Source of the DNA: CAWVWF01 sp963933885
Lineage (GTDB): Bacteria > Bacteroidota > Bacteroidia > Flavobacteriales_C > GCA-002722245
Reading direction: 5' to 3'
Assembly (NCBI GenBank): GCA_963933885.1
Contig: CAWVWF010000150.1
Coordinates: forward strand, 1 to 9,136
DNA length: 9,136 bases
The position numbers were made by a program, and so were the translations under genes. The notes below the pieces were generated by a model. The model did no database searches. It worked only from the letters and a program-made list of their open reading frames with translations, and was not told where the DNA came from. This document shows positions 1 to 7,219 of the stretch, piece by piece; positions within the stretch are counted from its first letter, which is position 1; the number at the start of each line of letters is the position of its first letter.

Positions 1-677
1 TTATGATGTCTGGTAAAGTTGCAGTTGTTGCTGGATTTGGTGATGTTGGAAAAGGTTCTGCTGAATCTTTAAGAGGAGCTGGAGCAAGAGTTATTGTAAC
101 TGAAATCGATCCGATTTGTGCTTTACAAGCTGCAATGGAAGGTTTTGAAGTTAAGAACATGGACAATGCAATTCTTGAAGCTGATATCGTTGTAACAACT
201 ACTGGTAACTTTAACATTATCGTTGGTCGTCATTTCGAAGCAATGAAAGATAAATGTATCGTTTGTAACATCGGTCACTTCGATAACGAAATTGACATGG
301 CTTGGTTAAACGAGAAATATGGTTCAACATTGGTTAACATTAAGCCACAAGTTGATAAGTATACTGTTGGTTCAGGAAATGAAGTATTAGTTTTAGCTGA
401 AGGTAGATTAGTAAACTTAGGTTGTGGAACTGGTCACCCATCATTTGTAATGAGTAACTCATTCACAAACCAAACTTTAGCTCAATTAGAGTTATGGAAT
501 TCTTCAGACAAGTATGAAAATAAAGTTTATACTTTACCTAAACACTTAGATGAAAAAGTTGCTTTCTTACACTTAGAAAAAATTGGGGTTGAGTTAGAAG
601 TTTTAACGCAAGAGCAAGCTGATTATATTAATGTTCCAGTTGAAGGTCCTTATAAGGCTCACGAATACAGATACTAG
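1..677 (+). CDS. ahcY: Adenosylhomocysteinase (S-adenosyl-L-homocysteine hydrolase), C-terminal part, 5' end outside window
   Basis: This cytoplasmic NAD-dependent enzyme reversibly splits S-adenosylhomocysteine into adenosine and homocysteine in the activated methyl cycle. The visible 224 residues begin at the Rossmann domain. The dinucleotide loop GFGDVGKG lies at visible residues 11-18, and the acidic TEIDP strand end with Glu34 is expected to bind the NAD ribose. Further on are NIKPQVDKYTV, the family signature HPSFVMSNSFTNQ and the C-terminal tail GPYKAHEYRY. Lys218 and Tyr222 of the tail correspond to the Lys and Tyr that reach into the neighbouring subunit's NAD site in the family. The family is usually about 430-470 residues, so roughly half is missing upstream. 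The first ATG at position 3 is internal: bases 1-2 (tt) fit the end of the Val codon in the family's DVM sequence. The gene is intact to its TAG stop and is followed by a terminator, so it closes its own transcription unit. Confidence 0.97.
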   Translation, partial: MMSGKVAVVAGFGDVGKGSAESLRGAGARVIVTEIDPICALQAAMEGFEVKNMDNAILEADIVVTTTGNFNIIVGRHFEAMKDKCIVCNIGHFDNEIDMAWLNEKYGSTLVNIKPQVDKYTVGSGNEVLVLAEGRLVNLGCGTGHPSFVMSNSFTNQTLAQLELWNSSDKYENKVYTLPKHLDEKVAFLHLEKIGVELEVLTQEQADYINVPVEGPYKAHEYRY

Positions 678-700
678 AATATATCACATATTATTGATTA

Positions 701-730
701 AAAACGCTATCCTTATGGATGGCGTTTTTT
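701..730 (+). terminator. Rho-independent terminator of ahcY
   Basis: The stem is AAAACGC-T-ATCC (701-712) paired with GGAT-G-GCGTTTT (717-728). This gives 12 pairs with one T/G wobble, a TTAT loop at 713-716 and a run of six T at 725-730. The hairpin starts 23 nt after the ahcY stop. The T-run ends only 14 nt before the next start codon. Confidence 0.9.
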
Positions 731-732
731 GT

Positions 733-740
733 TATATTTA
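733..740 (+). promoter_or_regulatory. Weak candidate -7 element upstream of the adhesin-like gene
   Basis: TATATTTA differs from the Bacteroidota -7 consensus TAnnTTTG in its last base only. No TTTG or TTG is found at the expected distance upstream, because that place is occupied by the ahcY terminator hairpin. If used, transcription would begin at or very near the ATG at 745. Low confidence. Confidence 0.25.
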
Positions 741-744
741 CATT

Positions 745-1839
745 ATGAAAAAGTTATTATTCCTTTTAGCCATCGTTTCCGTTTCTATTGCTAATGCTCA
801 AAACGATACTTTACTATATGTTGGTTTCGATTCAGTTGCTACGGATGCACAGCAAAAAATAGTTCCTATTCCTACAAGCGAACTAGACCTTGCAGGTTGG
901 GGAAACTTAACATGGCTAGGATCAGAAATTGAAACAGATTTAAAAGATCCTACAAACGATTGGTTTGAGAATGATTTATGGAAAAAGTGGCATAAAATAC
1001 CTTACATAGAATCTATAGATACTACAAGTGGACCAACATACGACACTATTGTTAATGTTGGACTAAGGTCAATCTCTTGGTTTGAAGACGAGGATCAAGC
1101 CCTAAGTGTATTATTATCTCCACCTATATGGTTAGAAGACAATACTGGTAAACTAACTTGGAAATCAATGCCTTCTCAAGGTCCACGATACCAAGATGGA
1201 TACAAGGTATATATCTTAAACGGAAACACACATGATGTTAACGCTACGGATCCAACCAACTATACGCCTGTATTTATCATGAAAGAAATGGATAACTCGT
1301 CTATCGTTCCTTCTGTAGATGATTCATCTCTAGCCAAAATAAATAATGAAAATGGATTTATTCCTCTAGCTGGTGTAATGCATACAAGATACACTTTACC
1401 TGCTGCGTCAAGTACTGGATTAATAGATTCTTCACGTCAAAATCCTTTCATGCAAGAATTCGAAATTGATCTTTCTAGTTACTCTGGACATATTCAAATA
1501 TTATTTTTTCATGACTCAAATGATGACAATGGAATTATCATTGATGATATCCTTGTGAAAGGAAATGGTGCTTTAAGTACAAACAACTTAGACAGAAAAC
1601 CAATTGTCTCATTCCCAAATCCAGCTAATAATACAATTACATTTGATATTAAAGAAGCTACGAGTTACCAACAAATTAAGGTGTATTCGATAACAGGTGA
1701 ATTGGTTTTAATTAAAGAAAATGGCGTTAGTAACAACGGACAAATATCTATTGATATTAACAATTTAAGTCCAGGGATTTATCAAGTCGAAATCTCAGAC
1801 AAAACCAATAAATACTTTGGTAAATTCTCTAAAAAGTAA
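745..1839 (+). CDS. Secreted choice-of-anchor J (MAM/cleaved-adhesin-like) protein with T9SS type A sorting domain
   Basis: This is a 364-residue exported protein. Residues 1-19 form a Sec signal peptide (MKKLLFLLAIVSVSIANAQ, cleavage predicted around ANAQ/N). Residues of about 24-278 resemble the choice-of-anchor J beta-sandwich. They show the LLYVGFDS opening, an AGWGNLTW segment, LLSPPIWL, a YKVYIL strand and the closing EIDLSSYSGHIQILFFHD...IIIDDILVKG strands typical of that fold. From about residue 288 the VSFPNPANN motif opens a T9SS type A C-terminal domain, which includes LSPGIYQVEI and ends in FGKFSKK, so the protein should cross the outer membrane by T9SS. The mature protein has no Cys. 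An upstream in-frame extension to 631 exists, but it overlaps ahcY and would bury the signal peptide, so 745 is the start. A role as adhesin or binding protein is inferred; no catalytic motif is seen. Confidence 0.85.
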   Translation: MKKLLFLLAIVSVSIANAQNDTLLYVGFDSVATDAQQKIVPIPTSELDLAGWGNLTWLGSEIETDLKDPTNDWFENDLWKKWHKIPYIESIDTTSGPTYDTIVNVGLRSISWFEDEDQALSVLLSPPIWLEDNTGKLTWKSMPSQGPRYQDGYKVYILNGNTHDVNATDPTNYTPVFIMKEMDNSSIVPSVDDSSLAKINNENGFIPLAGVMHTRYTLPAASSTGLIDSSRQNPFMQEFEIDLSSYSGHIQILFFHDSNDDNGIIIDDILVKGNGALSTNNLDRKPIVSFPNPANNTITFDIKEATSYQQIKVYSITGELVLIKENGVSNNGQISIDINNLSPGIYQVEISDKTNKYFGKFSKK

Positions 1840-1861
1840 CATCTGAATTAACGCTAAATTG

Positions 1862-1898
1862 CAAAAAAAAACACCTTTATGATATCTCATAAAGGTGC
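1862..1898 (-). terminator. Terminator of the minus-strand hydrolase gene, in a convergent gap
   Basis: A perfect 11-bp stem, CACCTTTATGA (1872-1882) with TCATAAAGGTG (1887-1897) around a TATC loop, is flanked on its left by nine A (1863-1871). Read on the minus strand this is a hairpin followed by T9, a strong intrinsic terminator 51 nt after that gene's stop. On the plus strand the hairpin is followed by the poor T-tract CTCAACTTG, so it should work less well for the 745-1839 gene. Confidence 0.85.
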
Positions 1899-1948
1899 TC
1901 AACTTGTATTTGTGATTGTATTAAAACATCAATCATTCTTATAACTCA

Positions 1949-4741
1949 CTATAACTTCAGTATTTTCTTGGTTTTAATATCATTTGATGATTTAACTACA
2001 CATATATAAATCCCAGGAGCTAAATGGGAAGTTTCAATAACAACTGAACCACTTTCATTAATACGCTCTGAATACACTTTTTCACCTGAACCTTTATACA
2101 GTTCAATTAAAACATTGTTTTCTTCAGTCAGGTCATCTAATGCAATCCTAATATGTGAAGAAAACGGATTTGGAGATATATTTAATGAACTTTCAAATTG
2201 TACTTCATTCGAACTTGAATAATCTGTTACTTCATGTGTATAAGGAGATGGTTTTGTATAATCTACAACCTCTCTTGCTTCTAGCTTACGGAAAATTGTT
2301 CTATAATCTACAGCCTTTATACTTGCTACTAACTTCCCTCCTTTTTTAATAGAAAACCCAGGACTAAACTTGATACTTTTCCCAGTAGTCATAATTACAT
2401 CAGCTTTACCGTGTATAAGGAATTCACTTCCGTCACCAGCAAATATATAATGATTCTTAGCTGTAAATGCCACATCTCCTTTAACGTTCTGAATCGCATG
2501 TTCTCCATCTCTCATTCTTGGTCGTCTAGATTCATCAAAATCTTTTCGTAAAACAGAATTCATTAAATAATCCGCTGTTTCAACACTTATTCTTACGTGT
2601 TCTTCATTGTTGTTCATTCCACGTATTTCATCAAATGGTGATTTTACTTTACCACTAGAATTATCATTACAATTCGTAAAATCATCATGTGTTTTATAAA
2701 CACTAGCTCTGTCTACGTCAATTCCAAAAGCCGATGCTGTCGTCATAAAAGTAGACTTTGTATATTCTGTAATATTATCATTCTTTTTTTCTGTGTTTTT
2801 CAAATGACAATTCAATGAATATAATGAGGAGTTCCAACCTCCTGGAGAATTTTCATAACCAATTTGACTATGCGTTTTCTTGGTTTCATCGTTGTTAAAA
2901 CCTTGTCTACTCCCTTCGAAAATAGTGTACAAACCATCATTGTTTTTATTTCCTTTCCCTTCTACATAAGTCCAAGGTGACGTTTTTAAATCCAAAATCT
3001 CAGTTCCAGCATTTGAATAGAGCTTATCCTTTCCTCCGTTTGAAATCGCAAAGTTTCTTGAAACTTTAGGATAACCTAAAACTTCCAATTCAGTGTATAA
3101 AGAAGTGTAATGACTTGTTGGATTTCCTGTATATGAATTTGTCGAATAATGCTGTCTTAATAATTGTTGTGCAGCAACCGTATTTAATGATGCTTTCCCT
3201 GCTATAAATGTAGCCTTAGCTTGTTCAATACTAGTAATTCCTCCAGAGTTAATTTTAGAGAAAAAATTGATTGCATATTGTAAACTTAAAGGAATGTTTG
3301 CCCCTTTCTGAGGAGCATCAAAAGAAATCCAGTTTTTAACAAAATGCTCTTCATCATTTTGCTCCATAGAAGTTAACGCATGTCTAGTAATTAAACCGCC
3401 CATACTAGGTCCTATAAGTGTAATTTCTTCTGTTTTATGATCTCTAAAATCAGGACCATTTATTACATCATTTAAAAACCCTCGTAAACCCTTTGCTCCT
3501 GCATTGATTCTAATATCTCCAGCACCATCTAAAAAGTTTACGATAACAATATCATAACCATCTGCATTTAATCTATCGATTAATTTCGCCGAAGGCTTAT
3601 TACTATACCAAGGTGATGGATCTCCGTTTAATAGTTGACGTAAACCTCTGTGATCTTTTTCTTTTTCAAGTAATGCTCCTGCTCCAAATCGATATTGCTC
3701 AAAACTTCTTCTATCCCCTGGATCAAAACCATCACAAATAATTAAAGGTCTTCTTAATTTATCTTTATCCGTATTCTCATCGGAATAAATAACATGATAC
3801 TCTATCAAACTGTGATTAATACTAAGAACATTCTCTTCAATACAACAATAAACGCTTCCACAAGGCCTACACACTATATCATTTACATATACAGGAGCAG
3901 GATAATATGATGCATTACCAATTCCTAATGCCCTATTTCCCGGAGATCGATCTGTCGTAGGGACAGTCGCAGAACCAGTCCTAAACACAGAAGAGTTAGC
4001 ATATAAAACTTCCTTATCTCCAGTGATTTTATGAGCAAAATGAAGCTTTGCCTTTATATTAATAAATCCACTTTTAGTAGAATACTTAATCTTTGTTATC
4101 TCATTAAAATTCACTTTCCTATATCCTGCCCCATCATCAAAATCAACCTCTACTGTTTCTAGAATTTGTTCATCATTATTTGTGAAATTGAAAAAGTCAC
4201 CTAAATAAAAATTAATCTCATCTCCAGATACATTATGATTCAAACAGCTTATCGCAACAGCTCTATATCCTGAATATGAGTCACTTATTGCTCCATTATC
4301 GAATAAAAAATCTGGTTCTTCAATGAGTTCATTATTATCTAATGCAGATTTTTTGATCTTGTTAAATTTTATATCCAATATACCAATCGGAAAGGCTTTA
4401 TCAGATTTATAAAGTATGTCCATTGCATCATTTACTAGATCCAAATCAGGAATAATTAATGAATTCAAACTCGACGCACTTAAATCATTGTAAATATTAA
4501 ACCATTCAGAAGCTGAAACAGTTGTTACTTTATCGTAACCATTTACATTAAAAACAATGTTATCATAACGTGATCTATCAATAAGAATCTCGGTAGACAC
4601 TTCTGAATTATTGATTTTAGATAAATACAATGACGGATCATTTATATAATTCACACTGGTAATTACACTTGATAACGAATCCTGGCCCGCAAGGCTAATC
4701 GTTAAAAAGGTCATCAATTGAAATAATAGATTTTTTTTCAT
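1949..4741 (-). CDS. Secreted alpha/beta hydrolase (lipase/esterase-like), T9SS type A cargo
   Basis: This is a 930-residue exported protein. Residues 1-19 form a signal peptide (MKKNLLFQLMTFLTISLAG). About 70-260 is an N-terminal region of unknown fold rich in Asp and Asn. A Cys cluster (Cys291, 294, 299, 300) sits just before the hydrolase core. The core opens with RRPLIICDGFDPGD (330-343) and contains the nucleophile elbow GPSMGG with Ser446, followed by SFDAPQKGANIP around Asp475, as in lipases related to PGAP1. His624 in THSQIGYENSPGG is a candidate catalytic His; I cannot assign the acid. Residues of about 755-810 (SIKFSPGFSIKKGGKLVASI) resemble the 3-coathanger stack module of Bacteroidota exoproteins. 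From 853, LNISPNPF begins a type A sorting domain ending in TKKILKL. The substrate is unknown. The start at 4741 directly precedes the signal peptide and has an A-rich leader. It is divergent from the sigma-factor operon. Confidence 0.85.
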   Translation of the reverse strand: MKKNLLFQLMTFLTISLAGQDSLSSVITSVNYINDPSLYLSKINNSEVSTEILIDRSRYDNIVFNVNGYDKVTTVSASEWFNIYNDLSASSLNSLIIPDLDLVNDAMDILYKSDKAFPIGILDIKFNKIKKSALDNNELIEEPDFLFDNGAISDSYSGYRAVAISCLNHNVSGDEINFYLGDFFNFTNNDEQILETVEVDFDDGAGYRKVNFNEITKIKYSTKSGFINIKAKLHFAHKITGDKEVLYANSSVFRTGSATVPTTDRSPGNRALGIGNASYYPAPVYVNDIVCRPCGSVYCCIEENVLSINHSLIEYHVIYSDENTDKDKLRRPLIICDGFDPGDRRSFEQYRFGAGALLEKEKDHRGLRQLLNGDPSPWYSNKPSAKLIDRLNADGYDIVIVNFLDGAGDIRINAGAKGLRGFLNDVINGPDFRDHKTEEITLIGPSMGGLITRHALTSMEQNDEEHFVKNWISFDAPQKGANIPLSLQYAINFFSKINSGGITSIEQAKATFIAGKASLNTVAAQQLLRQHYSTNSYTGNPTSHYTSLYTELEVLGYPKVSRNFAISNGGKDKLYSNAGTEILDLKTSPWTYVEGKGNKNNDGLYTIFEGSRQGFNNDETKKTHSQIGYENSPGGWNSSLYSLNCHLKNTEKKNDNITEYTKSTFMTTASAFGIDVDRASVYKTHDDFTNCNDNSSGKVKSPFDEIRGMNNNEEHVRISVETADYLMNSVLRKDFDESRRPRMRDGEHAIQNVKGDVAFTAKNHYIFAGDGSEFLIHGKADVIMTTGKSIKFSPGFSIKKGGKLVASIKAVDYRTIFRKLEAREVVDYTKPSPYTHEVTDYSSSNEVQFESSLNISPNPFSSHIRIALDDLTEENNVLIELYKGSGEKVYSERINESGSVVIETSHLAPGIYICVVKSSNDIKTKKILKL

Positions 4742-4947
4742 TTTTTAAATTTTAAGACGATAATTATTGTCCAAATCTAGATCAGCCATATTCCGCGAAA
4801 CGTGTATAAACGAAAAAACAAATCGCGAACAATTCAAAATATCAATGCTGGAAAATTATTGGCATAAACCGTTAAAAAAAATAAACTCACTTTTTTTTGT
4901 GACTAATCTCAAAAAGGTTGTTATGCTACAGAATAACGATTAAATTT
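4742..4947. other. Divergent intergenic control region
   Basis: These 206 bp separate the minus-strand hydrolase from the plus-strand sigma-factor operon. The region holds the hydrolase promoter (4772-4800) and two direct copies of CGCGAA (4794-4799 and 4824-4829), 30 bp apart. An A8 tract (4874-4881) faces a T8 tract (4891-4898) across nine bases. A TTG (4918-4920), N20, TAAATTTA (4941-4948) element might drive the operon. No small ORF with a convincing start and no structured RNA was recognised. Confidence 0.5.
4772..4800 (-). promoter_or_regulatory. Candidate promoter of the secreted hydrolase gene
   Basis: On the minus strand, positions 4779-4772 read TAGATTTG, an exact match to TAnnTTTG. 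Seventeen bases further upstream, TTTC (4800-4797) is an imperfect -33 element (TTTG expected). Transcription would start near 4766, about 25 nt before the start codon. The -7 box is convincing and the -33 box is not. Confidence 0.5.
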
Positions 4948-4948
4948 A
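4918..4948 (+). promoter_or_regulatory. Tentative promoter of the sigma-factor operon
   Basis: TTG (4918-4920), a 20-nt spacer and TAAATTTA (4941-4948) resemble the housekeeping promoter in front of the tRNA gene, with the last G replaced by A. If used, transcription would begin near 4955, which would exclude the ATG at 4948 and favour the one at 4969. An alternative is an autoregulated ECF promoter further upstream, which cannot be recognised without the cognate consensus. Confidence 0.3.
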
Positions 4949-5535
4949 TGCAAGCAACAACGATAAGTATGAATATAAATCCTCGATATCATCAAAGTAC
5001 GGCAGAGATCACCTCCGAACAAGATCATGTTGAAGCCGCTAAAAAAGATCCGAGTAAATTCGGCTTTCTATACGACAAATACTATGACTCAGTATTTAGG
5101 TTTGTATTTCAACGTACTGGTGATGAACACACTGCTCACGATATAACTTCTGAAGTTTTCTTTAAAGCTTTGAAGAACATACACAAATATGAATTTAGAG
5201 GATTACCATTTTCGAGTTGGCTACTTAGGGTAGCACAAAACGAAACGATGAAAGTTTTTAGAAACAACACTAAAAGTAGAGTTGTAAAACTAAAATCTGA
5301 CCATCTGGAAAACCTAATTGATGAAATCGAAGAGAATCATCTTGAAGAGTTTAAACCTCAATTACTAAACGTACTGAAGGAATTAAAAGAAAGTGATTTA
5401 CAGCTAATCGAAATGCGTTTCTTCGAAGGAAGAGCATTTAAAGAAATAGCTGAGATTACAGAGAAAAAGGAATCAGCGGTGAAAATGAAACTTTACCGAG
5501 TTCTTGAGAAGTTAAAAGGAAAAATTACAATATAA
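4948..5535 (+). CDS. ECF-type (sigma-70 family) RNA polymerase sigma factor
   Basis: This cytoplasmic transcription initiation factor directs RNA polymerase to an alternative promoter set. In the 195-residue product, about 38-108 is region 2, the -10 binding and core-binding part, with FLYDKYYDSVFRFVF, HDITSEVFFKAL and PFSSWLLRVAQNE. About 142-190 is region 4, the -35 binding helix-turn-helix, with LIEMRFFEGRAFKEIAEI followed by the recognition helix ESAVKMKLYRVLEKL. Sigma regions 1 and 3 are absent, as in ECF factors. The start is uncertain: ATG 4948 (MQATTIS...) is chosen, ATG 4969 (MNINPRY...) is nearly as good, and TTG 4918 is unlikely. None has a purine-rich Shine-Dalgarno site. It is the first gene of a tight four-gene cluster, 10 nt before a membrane protein in the usual anti-sigma position. 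Its regulon is not visible here. Confidence 0.93.
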   Translation: MQATTISMNINPRYHQSTAEITSEQDHVEAAKKDPSKFGFLYDKYYDSVFRFVFQRTGDEHTAHDITSEVFFKALKNIHKYEFRGLPFSSWLLRVAQNETMKVFRNNTKSRVVKLKSDHLENLIDEIEENHLEEFKPQLLNVLKELKESDLQLIEMRFFEGRAFKEIAEITEKKESAVKMKLYRVLEKLKGKITI

Positions 5536-5545
5536 AATATAAGAA

Positions 5546-7219
5546 ATGAGCGATCTAAAATTTAACATAGATGGAAAGGACATTTCAAGTGACGAAATTA
5601 AGTCTGGTAAAAAAGACTTCAACACTTTCTATAATGACTATGCATCTAAAACGAAGCCTTTCTACCAAAAAGGTTGGTTTTGGGGAGGAGCTGGATTAGC
5701 ATCTTTAGCTATTATGGCAACAGTCCTTTTCAATAACAACACAACTGTTGTTGCCGAAGCTAAACAGAACAATACAATAATCAGTAATGCTACGAATGTA
5801 TCCGTAAGTGCACAAAAAACGGATATATTACCTTTTGTGAATCCACCAATCGACGGTATTAATGTACCCTGGGAGAAAATGTTGGTGGATGCCGCAAAAG
5901 GAGGTATCGTAATCAACAAAAGAGGATCAAAACTTTCTTTTCCAAAAATGGCATTTATTGATTCCCTCGGGAGTCCAATAAAAGAAGGTAAAGTTGAGAT
6001 TAGATATAGAGAGTTCATGGATCAGATCGATCAAGTTGTAAGTGGTATACCAATGACTTATGATTCTGCTGGAACTACTTATCAATTTCTTTCTGCCGGA
6101 ATGGTTGAAGTGAAAGGTTATTTAAACAACCAAGAAGTAGCTATTTCACCTCAAAAGAAAGTTGATATTGATTTGGTTTCTAACATCCCAGGGACTGAGT
6201 ATAATTTATATAAACTAAATCCAGTAGAAAGAAACTGGGATTGTTTAGGTAAGGATAAAGTGGTTGAGGAGAAAGTTATTACTCCTGCTCCAGTAAAAGA
6301 AATTCTTTCTCCAGAACAAGAAGTTGCAGAACTTCAAAAAGTTCCTGAATTTAATAAGTTAGAAAAGAAACATGTTAACATTCTTTCTCAAATTAAGGAA
6401 TTAGAGGAAGCTGAGCCTAAAGCTCCTATTGAATCTACAGAAGGGAAACCCGAAATGGAAATGGAATATGATTTAAAAGAATTTCCTGAGTTGAAGGGAT
6501 TAGCAAAAGTGAAATTTGAGCTTTCTGAAAATCAGAAAATTAATGCTTCAGATACACGTGTAGATTGGAGTGATATTAAAATTGAAAAAATAGATGATCA
6601 ATTTCAAATCACATGTACTGAAATAGAAACAGGTTATTCTAAGTCTTACTTTGTTGACCCAACGTATGAAGGACAAAACTACGTTGAAGCAAAATCAAAA
6701 TTCGACACAACTTTCGAAGCCTATTCTAAAGATTTAAATGAAAGAAAAACGGAAGAACGTAAAGTTGCTCGTAAAATTAAAAGAGTAAGAAACAAGGTGC
6801 TAGGATTAGATATTCGACAAGAAGGAATTGCTAAAACATATATTCATAGAATTTTCGCATTGAACAGCTTTGGTACTTTCAATTGTGATTCTCCAAGTCA
6901 AGTAGAGTTATTTTCTTCTGGTAGTACAAAAGTGAACGACATAACTTACAACGGTAAATTATCTGCTTCAGAAAATGTATTCTATGTGAATTCTAAATAC
7001 AATACTTACCTGAATAAGCAGTTGATTGCTAAGAAAGGATTAACCTTTTCCAGAAAGGGAAATAACTTTTTAATCCTAATTAAAGGTGGAGAATTTGGTG
7101 TTATTAAACCAAAAAACTTTAAAAAGATAACTCAAAAAGGAGATGGAGCAATCACTTTCGGTAGCTTAACTGAAATCAAAAGTTATTCTCAATTAAAGAA
7201 ACAAATAGTATTGTTCTAG
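5546..7219 (+). CDS. Single-pass membrane protein next to ECF sigma factor, possible anti-sigma regulator
   Basis: This 557-residue protein has a cytoplasmic tail of about 43 residues, one transmembrane helix (about 44-62, WFWGGAGLASLAIMATVLF) and a large extracytoplasmic part. Residues 100-235 form a beta-rich domain with GGIVINKRGSKLSFP, VEIRYREF, SGIPMTYDSAG, FLSAGMVEVKG and NLYKLNP, which I recognise as recurring in flavobacterial envelope proteins but cannot name. Charged, probably helical or coiled stretches follow at about 255-292 and 378-418, with a Pro/Glu-rich linker between. The C-terminal part contains FALNSFGTFNCDSP (437-450). The start follows the sigma factor stop by 10 nt. Position and topology suggest a partner or anti-sigma of the sigma factor, which is an inference. 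The tail contains no Cys or His, so no zinc anti-sigma motif is present, and no FecR-like layout was recognised. It could instead be a structural target of the regulon. Confidence 0.85.
   Translation: MSDLKFNIDGKDISSDEIKSGKKDFNTFYNDYASKTKPFYQKGWFWGGAGLASLAIMATVLFNNNTTVVAEAKQNNTIISNATNVSVSAQKTDILPFVNPPIDGINVPWEKMLVDAAKGGIVINKRGSKLSFPKMAFIDSLGSPIKEGKVEIRYREFMDQIDQVVSGIPMTYDSAGTTYQFLSAGMVEVKGYLNNQEVAISPQKKVDIDLVSNIPGTEYNLYKLNPVERNWDCLGKDKVVEEKVITPAPVKEILSPEQEVAELQKVPEFNKLEKKHVNILSQIKELEEAEPKAPIESTEGKPEMEMEYDLKEFPELKGLAKVKFELSENQKINASDTRVDWSDIKIEKIDDQFQITCTEIETGYSKSYFVDPTYEGQNYVEAKSKFDTTFEAYSKDLNERKTEERKVARKIKRVRNKVLGLDIRQEGIAKTYIHRIFALNSFGTFNCDSPSQVELFSSGSTKVNDITYNGKLSASENVFYVNSKYNTYLNKQLIAKKGLTFSRKGNNFLILIKGGEFGVIKPKNFKKITQKGDGAITFGSLTEIKSYSQLKKQIVLF

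Noticed and set aside
694..721. TTG, N17, TATGGATG as a promoter for the adhesin-like gene
   Set aside because: The -7 part matches TAnnTTTG poorly and lies inside the terminator hairpin.
631..744. N-terminal extension of the adhesin-like gene back to 631
   Set aside because: It overlaps the ahcY coding end, runs through the terminator hairpin and would place 38 residues before a clear signal peptide.
2155..2349. Plus-strand ORF of 64 codons inside the hydrolase gene
   Set aside because: Its Leu-rich translation is the antisense shadow of the coding region for the C-terminal domain; it has no start context and no domain.
4874..4898. A8 and T8 tracts as a possible hairpin terminator
   Set aside because: A stem made only of A-T pairs around a nine-base loop would be weak, and no upstream plus-strand gene needs a terminator there. 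It is more likely bent or AT-rich promoter DNA.
5735..5752. Inverted repeat AACAACA-CAAC-TGTTGTT
   Set aside because: It lies inside a coding stretch for Asn, Thr and Val just after the membrane helix. Codon runs explain it, and no T-tract follows.
5662..6018. Minus-strand ORF of 118 codons opposite the membrane protein gene
   Set aside because: It is antisense to the membrane helix and the beta-rich domain, and the plus-strand frame is clearly the real one by composition and operon context.
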